Below are positions 5,563 to 10,527 of a stretch of 10,527 bases of DNA, one piece after another. The notes beneath the pieces are model-generated. The model was given only the letters and a program-made list of their open reading frames with translations, was not told where the DNA came from and did no database searches. Location: contig VAWY01000161.1 of NCBI GenBank assembly GCA_005888335.1, positions 1-10,527 of the forward strand, in the 5' to 3' direction. Both the position numbers and the translations under genes were made by a program. This DNA is from Actinomycetota bacterium (GTDB lineage Bacteria > Actinomycetota > Thermoleophilia > Solirubrobacterales > Solirubrobacteraceae). Each line of letters begins with the position of its first letter. Position 1 is the first letter of the stretch.

Positions 5563-7815
5563 TCAGCCGCGCTCGAGCATCCGTCCGAGCAGCTCGAGCG
5601 CGCCGCGCTTGTGCAGCGGCTCGTTGAGGTTGCCGCACTTGGGCGACTGCACGCACGACGGGCAGCCGTCCTTGCACGGGCACTCGGAGATCAGCCGCCA
5701 GGCGTCGGCGGTCAGCACGTCGAACTCGTGGAAGCCGCGCCGCGTGATCCCCACGCCGCCCGGGTGCCCGTCGTAGATGAAGACCGTCGCGCGCCCGGTC
5801 TGCGGGTGCAGGTTCGTCGACAGGCCGCCGATGTCCCAGCGGTCGCACATCGCCAGCAGGGGCAGCACGGCGATCTGCGTGTGCTCGGCGGCGTGCAGCG
5901 CGCCGAGCAGCGCCTCGCGAGGGAACTCGGAGAGCAGCTCGTCGGGCAGCTCCCACCACAGCGCCTGCGTCGAGAACTCGGTCGTCGGCAGGTCGAGCGC
6001 CTGCAGGTCGATGACCTCGTGGTCGGGCAGCCGCTTGCGCTGGTAGGCGAGCACCGTCTCGCTCACGCTCACGATCCCGAACGAGAGCTCGACGCCGAGC
6101 ACCGAGCGCTTTTCGAGCACCCGCTCGACCCACGTGTCGGTCTCCTTCTTGGGCTGCGTGTACCAGTTGCCGCTGAACGGCTGCACGAGCGCGCGCCGCT
6201 CCTCGACCTCCAGCCGCGCGACCTCGTACGAGCGCGCCTGGTGCAGGTAGATGGCGCCGTCGTGCACCGTCGTGAACGCCCGCGCCGCCTCGACCGTCCC
6301 CAGCAGCTCGCCCGAGCTCACGTCGACGACGGCGAAGCTGTCGGGCGAGGCCGACCGCAGCGAGACGCGCGCGGCGGGGTAGTCCTGCGGGTGGCGCAGC
6401 ACGAACCGGCCGCGGCGCTCGACGAGCTCGCCGGCGGCGACGAGCACGCGCGCCTGCTCGCGCCACTCGGGACCGAAGACCTCGTCGTCCTCGTCGCCCA
6501 GCGGCGCCTCGTGCGCCGCGCAGACGAGCTGCGCGCGGAACACGTCGTCGTTGCGGTGGTCGAGGATCGCGGCCTCGACCGGGCGCTCGAGGAACTGCTC
6601 GGGGTGGCGGCAGAAGAACTGGTCGAGCGCGTCCTCGCCGGCGACGTAGACCGCCAGCCCGTGCCCGCGGCGCCCGGCGCGCCCCCACATCTGGCGCAGC
6701 GAGGCCACGGTCCCCGGGAAGGTGACGACCACGCACGCATCCAGGGCGCCGATGTCGATGCCGAGCTCCAGCGCATCTGTGGTGACCACGCAGCGCAGCT
6801 CGCCGCTGACCAGGCGCGCCTCGATCTCGCGTCGCTGCTGCGGGGTATAGCCGGCGCGGTACGGGGCGATCGCGGACTCGTACTCGGGTACGACATCGGA
6901 AGCGAGCTTGGCGAGCAGCTCCACGCCCCGGCGCGACTTGACGAAGCAGATCGTCCGCGCGCCGCCGCGCAGCAGGTCGGCGAGCAGGTCGGCCGCCTCG
7001 CCGAGCGCGCTGCGCCGCGCCGCGAGCGCCTCGTCGACGATCGGCGGGTTCCACATGGCGATCTGGCGGCGCGGCTGCGGGGAGCCGTCGCGGTCGATGA
7101 GCGTGATGTCGTCGAGGCCGGTCAGGCGCTCGGCGAGCTCGACCGGGTTGGCGACGGTGGCGCTGGCGAGGTAGATGCGCACGCCGGGCGCGAGCCGTCG
7201 CAGGCGGCGCAGCACGTTGGCGACGTGGCAGCCGAACACGCCGCGGTACACGTGCGCCTCGTCGACGACGACGACCTCGAGCTGGGCGAGGAAGCGGTCC
7301 CAGTAGCGGTGGTTGGGCAGGATCCCGACGTGGAGCATGTCGGGGTTCGTCAGCACGATGTTGGCGCGCTCGCGGATCGCCCGCCGCTGCTCGCGCGGCG
7401 TGTCGCCGTCGTAGATCGCCGGGCGCACCTGGCGCGTCAGCCCGAACGCGTTCAGCGCCCGCGCCTGGTCCTGGGCGAGCGCCTTGGTCGGGTACAGGTA
7501 CAGCGCGCGCGCCGTGGGCTTGCTCAGCAGCGCGTGCAGCGTCGGCAGGTTGAAGCACAGCGACTTGCCCGACGCCGTCCCGGTGGTGACGACGAACGGA
7601 CCGGTCATCGCCGCCTCGACGGCCGCGGCCTGATGCTCGTAGAGCTGCTCGACGCCCGTGCGCGCCAGCGCCTCGAGCAGCCGCGGGTGCAGCGGCGGCG
7701 GGTCGACCAGGCGCGCCGGCGTGCCGCCCTCGAAGGCCTCGCGGACGAGGCGCTCGTCGGAGCGCCCGGAGTCGAGCAGGTCGGTCCACGGGTGTCGCTG
7801 GCGGGTGACGGCCAC
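5563..7815 (-). CDS. mrfA: DEAH-box DNA helicase of the MrfA/YprA family (DUF1998/MZB domain)
   Basis: An ATP-dependent superfamily-2 helicase. Characterised relatives are Bacillus MrfA (mitomycin repair) and yeast Hrq1. The 750 residues match the usual length of about 750. Visible motifs: a Q-motif-like LYEHQAAAVEAA (58-69), Walker A TGTASGKS (78-85, Lys-84), DEAH (185-188), SAT (218-220), TTDALELGIDIG (345-356) and motif VI QMWGRAGRRG (375-384). The C-terminal MZB region has the zinc-type cluster CPCKDGCPSC (712-721: Cys-712, 714, 718, 721) plus Cys-727, preceded by YDGHPGGVGI (681-690). The GTG at 7815 is the only reasonable start: no other start codon occurs in frame before the conserved region, and the protein then begins just ahead of it. 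The gene is divergent from gpgS by 24 bp. No mrfB-like exonuclease gene is adjacent, so a repair role rests on family membership alone. The symbol is by homology. Confidence 0.93.
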   Translation of the reverse strand: MAVTRQRHPWTDLLDSGRSDERLVREAFEGGTPARLVDPPPLHPRLLEALARTGVEQLYEHQAAAVEAAMTGPFVVTTGTASGKSLCFNLPTLHALLSKPTARALYLYPTKALAQDQARALNAFGLTRQVRPAIYDGDTPREQRRAIRERANIVLTNPDMLHVGILPNHRYWDRFLAQLEVVVVDEAHVYRGVFGCHVANVLRRLRRLAPGVRIYLASATVANPVELAERLTGLDDITLIDRDGSPQPRRQIAMWNPPIVDEALAARRSALGEAADLLADLLRGGARTICFVKSRRGVELLAKLASDVVPEYESAIAPYRAGYTPQQRREIEARLVSGELRCVVTTDALELGIDIGALDACVVVTFPGTVASLRQMWGRAGRRGHGLAVYVAGEDALDQFFCRHPEQFLERPVEAAILDHRNDDVFRAQLVCAAHEAPLGDEDDEVFGPEWREQARVLVAAGELVERRGRFVLRHPQDYPAARVSLRSASPDSFAVVDVSSGELLGTVEAARAFTTVHDGAIYLHQARSYEVARLEVEERRALVQPFSGNWYTQPKKETDTWVERVLEKRSVLGVELSFGIVSVSETVLAYQRKRLPDHEVIDLQALDLPTTEFSTQALWWELPDELLSEFPREALLGALHAAEHTQIAVLPLLAMCDRWDIGGLSTNLHPQTGRATVFIYDGHPGGVGITRRGFHEFDVLTADAWRLISECPCKDGCPSCVQSPKCGNLNEPLHKRGALELLGRMLERG

Positions 7816-7839
7816 GGGTGCATGCCACGATAGGCGCGC

Positions 7840-8559
7840 GTGAAGACCTTCCACCACGCCGACTTCCGCATCGAGCGCGCACCGGCTTCCGCCTGCCTGC
7901 CCGCCAAATCGTGCGCGCGGACGGTCGGCGCCGCCATCGCGGCGATTGCGCCCGTCGTCGAGGAGGTCGTCGTGGTCGCCGCCGACGAGCCGACCGCGTG
8001 CGCCGCCGAGGCCGCCGGCGCGCGCGTCCTGCGCGAGTCCGAGATGGACGGGCCCGTCCGCGGCAAGGGCGACGCGATGCGCCGCGCGGTCCCGCAGCTG
8101 CGCAGCGAGCTCGTCGTGTTCCTCGACGCCGACGTGGCCGTCCTGCCGCCGCACTTCGCGACCGGGCTGCTCGGGCCGCTGCTGACCGGCGACGCCGACT
8201 TCGTCAAGGCGTTCTACCGCCGGCCGCTGGGCGACGATCCCGACGGCGGCGGACGGGTCAACCACCTGATGGCCCGGCCGGCGCTGCGCGTCTTCTTCCC
8301 CGAGCTCGCCGGCGTGCGCCAGCCGCTCGCCGGCGAGGTCGCCGCACGCCGCGACCTGCTCGAGCGCCTGCCCTTCGCCGACGGCTACGCGGTCGAGATC
8401 GCCATGCTCATCGACGCCTGGCGCGCGGTCGGACTGGACCGCCTCGCGCAGGTCGACCTCGGCGTCATGGAGCACGAGCACCAGCCGCTGCACGCGCTCA
8501 CCGACATGGCCGAGACCGTGCTGCGCGCGATCGTCGAGCGCGCCCGCGTGCCGGCATGA
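7840..8559 (+). CDS. gpgS: Glucosyl-3-phosphoglycerate synthase (GT81 family)
   Basis: Transfers a sugar from a nucleotide donor (UDP-glucose in mycobacteria; GDP-mannose also in the related Rubrobacter enzyme) to 3-phosphoglycerate. This is the first step to glucosylglycerate and, in mycobacteria, to methylglucose lipopolysaccharides. The 239 residues carry the family hallmarks in order: GKGDAM (75-80), VVFLDADV with the metal-binding DAD (96-98), VKAFYRRP (122-129), GGGRV (136-140), PLAGE (162-166), GYAVEIAMLID (182-192), and DLGVMEHEHQ (206-215) with a likely metal-binding His. The N-terminal nucleotide-binding part is diverged: LPAKSCARTVG replaces the usual LPALNEE-type motif, and the DSGSTD-type loop is replaced by AADEPTAC. 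It is shorter than the ~320-residue mycobacterial enzyme, mainly at the ends. GTG at 7840 is the only possible start, because an in-frame TAG lies three codons upstream. The site before it is weak (AGG). It forms an operon with the next gene. Confidence 0.9.
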   Translation: MKTFHHADFRIERAPASACLPAKSCARTVGAAIAAIAPVVEEVVVVAADEPTACAAEAAGARVLRESEMDGPVRGKGDAMRRAVPQLRSELVVFLDADVAVLPPHFATGLLGPLLTGDADFVKAFYRRPLGDDPDGGGRVNHLMARPALRVFFPELAGVRQPLAGEVAARRDLLERLPFADGYAVEIAMLIDAWRAVGLDRLAQVDLGVMEHEHQPLHALTDMAETVLRAIVERARVPA

Positions 8560-9389
8560 GCCTGCGCTGCGTCTACCTCGACCTCGACGGCACCCTGCTC
8601 GGGCGCGGCGCGTCGCTGTTCCACGACGGCGAGGGCTCGGTGTCCCTGCTCGGCGCGCGGGCGATCGAGGCGTGCCTGCGCGCCGACGTCGAGGTCGTCC
8701 TCGTGTCCGGGCGCAACCAGGCACAGGTCGCCGAGGACGCGCGCCTGCTCGGCCAGCGCGCGTACGTCTTCGAGGCGGGCGCCTGCCTCGTCGTCGACGG
8801 CGACGAGTTCTGGATGACCGGCGAGTTCGACCCGCACGGCGAGCTCACGATCCACGACCAGATCGAGCGCTCGGGCGCCCCCGCGCTCCTGCTCGACCAC
8901 TACGCGGACCGCCTCGAGTACCACGAGCCGTTCCACCGCAACCGCCGCGTCTCGCACCTCTTCCGCGGCCTCGTCGACGCCTTCGAGGTCGGCGAGCTGC
9001 TCACGGCCCACGGCCACGACGGCCTGCGGCTCGTCGACAACGGCGTCGTGCACAGCCGCTCCGAGCGGCTGGCCGCGCTGCCGCAGGTGCGCGCGTACCA
9101 CCTCGTCCCCGCCGACGCGTCTAAGGCCGCCGCCTGCGCGCGCCACCGGCGCATCCGCGACTACGCGAGCGAGGACTGCCTGGCGATCGGCGACTCGCGC
9201 GAGGACCTGGCGATCGCCGGCCACGTGGCCACGTTCTGGCTGGTCGCCAACGCGCTCGAGCGCGATCCGACGCTTCGCGAGACGCTGCCCGGCAACGTCC
9301 GCGTCGCCGAGAGCGGCCACGGCCCCGGCGTCTACGAAGCGGTCGTCACGACCCTCGCCGAAGCTCGGGGCGCCGCCGCTCGCGCCTGA
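8556..9389 (+). CDS. HAD-superfamily phosphatase, probable glucosyl-(mannosyl-)3-phosphoglycerate phosphatase
   Basis: Expected to remove the phosphate from the GpgS product, giving glucosylglycerate. The 277 residues contain all HAD motifs: DLDGT (9-13; nucleophile Asp-9, acid Asp-11), VLVSGRN (48-54; Ser-51), Lys-190 in DASK, and IGDSREDLAIA (211-221; Asp-213 and Asp-217). The long insertion between motifs II and III (about 75-185) is a C2-type cap, as in mannosyl-3-phosphoglycerate phosphatases of the Cof/MPGP group. The ATG overlaps the gpgS stop as ATGA, so the two are translationally coupled, which is the best evidence for the substrate. Mycobacterial GpgP belongs to a different fold (histidine phosphatase), so this is the HAD-type solution to the same step. 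Donor and substrate sugar (glucose or mannose) cannot be fixed from sequence. The 3' end overlaps converging gpsA by 44 bp. Confidence 0.85.
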   Translation: MSLRCVYLDLDGTLLGRGASLFHDGEGSVSLLGARAIEACLRADVEVVLVSGRNQAQVAEDARLLGQRAYVFEAGACLVVDGDEFWMTGEFDPHGELTIHDQIERSGAPALLLDHYADRLEYHEPFHRNRRVSHLFRGLVDAFEVGELLTAHGHDGLRLVDNGVVHSRSERLAALPQVRAYHLVPADASKAAACARHRRIRDYASEDCLAIGDSREDLAIAGHVATFWLVANALERDPTLRETLPGNVRVAESGHGPGVYEAVVTTLAEARGAAARA

Positions 9390-10458
9390 ACCAGCCGCGG
9401 ACGCGCTGCCACAGCCGCGACCAGAAGCCGCGCCGCCAGTCGGCCGGGGGCGGCACCGTCGTGCGCACGAGCGCGACCCAATCGTCGAGCGGCAGCTCGC
9501 CGGCGATCAGCCGCGCCAGGCCGCGCGTGACCGGCGCGTCGATGCGCGCGGCCTCGAGCGCGCGCGCGAGGAGCGGGACGAGGTCGAAGGACTCGACCGC
9601 CTGGCCGACGCGCCGGGGCACGTCCGCGGCCGGGACCCCGGCGGCGAGCAGCTCGCCGGCGCGCCGGTTGCGCGACTGCGGCGCCAGCGCAGTCGCCACC
9701 AGGTCGCCGGTCCCCGCGAGGCCGATCAGCGACTCCGGCCGCGCGCCCAGGCCCTCGGCGTAGCGCCAGACCTCGGCGAAGATGTGCCCCGCCGCCGCGC
9801 CCGCGGCGTTGAGCCCCTGCGCCTCCGTCGCGCCGGCGGCGAGGGCGGCGGCGTTCTTGGCCGCCCCGGCGAGCTCGACGCCGACCGGGTCGTTGGACTG
9901 CTCGCACACGACGCCGGCGCGCATGAACAGCTGGGCCAGCGACGCGGCGAGCGCCTCGTTGGCCGACGCGGCAACCAGCCCGGCGCCCTCGCTGACCATC
10001 TCCTGGGCGTGGGCCGGACCGCCGATGACCGCCACGCGCCCGGGACCGAGGAGCGAGCGCAGCAGCGCGCTCGGCGAGGTCCCGTCGGGCGGCACGAGCC
10101 CCTTGGCCAGCGAGACGACGGCGGCGCGGGTGGACAGCGCGTCGGCCAGGCCGGAGATGACCGCGTCGAGCCCGCGCGACGGGACCGCGAGGAAGACCAT
10201 GTCGGCTCGGGCGAGCCCGCCGCCGCCGGCCTCGACGCGCAGCTCGCGCGGCAGCTCGACGCCGGGCAGGTAGTCGCGGTTCTCGCGCTCGGCGGCCAGG
10301 CGCGAAGCCTGCGCCTCGGTGCGCGCCTGCAGCGTCGTGCGCAGCCCCGCCCGCACGAGCAGCACGGCGACCGCGGTGCCGAACGATCCGGCGCCGACGA
10401 CAACGGCCCGGCGGCCGCCGGGCACGGGAAAGGAGAGGCTCGGGCGCCCGTCGGCCAT
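9346..10458 (-). CDS. gpsA: NAD(P)H-dependent glycerol-3-phosphate dehydrogenase with basic C-terminal tail
   Basis: Reduces dihydroxyacetone phosphate to sn-glycerol-3-phosphate for phospholipid synthesis. In the 370 residues from the ATG at 10458, the Rossmann loop is GAGSFGTA (22-29). Further motifs are VFLAVPS (88-94), SLAKGL (116-121, Lys-119), GGPAHAQEM (146-154, in place of the usual GPSFAxE), AGAAKN (197-202, catalytic Lys-201), GLAGTGDL (246-253, Asp-252) and QSRNRRAGE (261-269). The usual NAKAA segment is altered to NAAGAA (217-222). The family normally ends near residue 330-340; here a 30-residue tail with 4 Trp and 12 Arg follows. A TTG at 10494 is an alternative start (12 more residues) with a GAGCGG-like site before it; the ATG has no Shine-Dalgarno but a -10-like TACCCT 10 nt upstream. 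The 3' end overlaps the HAD phosphatase gene on the other strand by 44 bp. Confidence 0.9.
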   Translation of the reverse strand: MADGRPSLSFPVPGGRRAVVVGAGSFGTAVAVLLVRAGLRTTLQARTEAQASRLAAERENRDYLPGVELPRELRVEAGGGGLARADMVFLAVPSRGLDAVISGLADALSTRAAVVSLAKGLVPPDGTSPSALLRSLLGPGRVAVIGGPAHAQEMVSEGAGLVAASANEALAASLAQLFMRAGVVCEQSNDPVGVELAGAAKNAAALAAGATEAQGLNAAGAAAGHIFAEVWRYAEGLGARPESLIGLAGTGDLVATALAPQSRNRRAGELLAAGVPAADVPRRVGQAVESFDLVPLLARALEAARIDAPVTRGLARLIAGELPLDDWVALVRTTVPPPADWRRGFWSRLWQRVRGWFRRERRRPELRRGS

Positions 10459-10468
10459 GGCCGCGGCG

Positions 10469-10508
10469 AGGGTAGCGAAGGGGCGCAAACTCAAAGATCC
10501 GCTCTTTG
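10469..10508 (-). promoter_or_regulatory. Putative gpsA promoter region with small inverted repeat
   Basis: On the minus strand TACCCT (10469-10474) fits an actinobacterial TANNNT -10 element. It ends 10 nt before the gpsA ATG, which would give a leaderless or nearly leaderless message. Upstream lies an A/T-richer inverted repeat, CAAAGA-N5-TCTTTG (10492-10508), that could supply a -35 region or an operator. The -35 match is poor, and the alternative TTG start lies inside this element, so the assignment is tentative. Confidence 0.28.
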
Positions 10509-10527
10509 CGTCCGATAGCCACGGGCA

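Noticed and set aside
5470..7833. Very long plus-strand open frame antisense to the helicase gene
   Set aside because: Its Arg/Val/Glu/Asp-rich translation mirrors GC-rich codon bias and matches no family; the minus strand encodes an intact helicase with all motifs.
7818..8555. Upstream extension of the HAD phosphatase frame
   Set aside because: It is an off-frame reading of gpgS; the ATGA overlap at 8556-8559 gives the natural start.

Overview
The window is one very GC-rich stretch, densely packed with genes on both strands. It looks like chromosomal DNA of an actinobacterium. Several features fit the Thermoleophilia/Solirubrobacterales: a secreted RTX-type calcium-binding protein ending in a Cys-containing tail, GTG starts, a tRNA gene without an encoded CCA end, and a GT81-type glucosyl-3-phosphoglycerate synthase. 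That placement is an inference from gene content and composition, not from a phylogenetic marker. I see no insertion sequence, phage gene, CRISPR array, replication origin or rRNA.

Layout from left to right. (1) Positions 73-1407 (+) encode a secreted protein with an apparent choice-of-anchor-P-like region followed by RTX repeats. (2) Position 1434 starts a strong hairpin that probably terminates both this gene and the converging cupin gene. (3) A minus-strand pair, an ECF sigma factor with a C-terminal SnoaL-like domain (1986-3011) and a cupin gene 7 bp downstream (1487-1978), faces away from an atypical short-chain dehydrogenase-like gene (3089-3877, +). The 77-bp divergent gap holds a perfect 8-bp inverted repeat and a good ECF-type promoter match reading into the SDR gene. 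(4) A minus-strand run reads DEAH helicase (5563-7815), M23 peptidase (4491-5471), VOC protein (3988-4455) and tRNA-Phe(GAA) (3905-3977). (5) Divergent from the helicase by only 24 bp is a plus-strand operon: gpgS (7840-8559) overlapping a HAD phosphatase gene (8556-9389) by ATGA. (6) gpsA (9346-10458, minus) converges on the phosphatase gene, and their 3' ends overlap by 44 bp.

Functional picture. The GpgS and HAD pair should make glucosylglycerate, or mannosylglycerate if the donor differs, from a sugar nucleotide and 3-phosphoglycerate. This is a compatible solute or polysaccharide precursor. GpsA makes glycerol-3-phosphate for membrane lipids. The helicase is of the MrfA/YprA DNA-repair type. 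The M23 peptidase acts on the cell wall. The sigma factor, cupin and SDR-like genes form a plausible small regulatory module.

The observations most worth a second look are four. The SDR-like protein has lost the whole Ser-Tyr-Lys catalytic set and has a compositionally foreign 5' part. An ECF-type promoter and palindrome lie between it and the sigma gene. GpsA carries a Trp/Arg-rich amphipathic C-terminal tail. The N-terminal nucleotide-binding segment of GpgS is diverged. None of these amounts to a clearly new defence or mobile system; most of the window is ordinary core-type genome.
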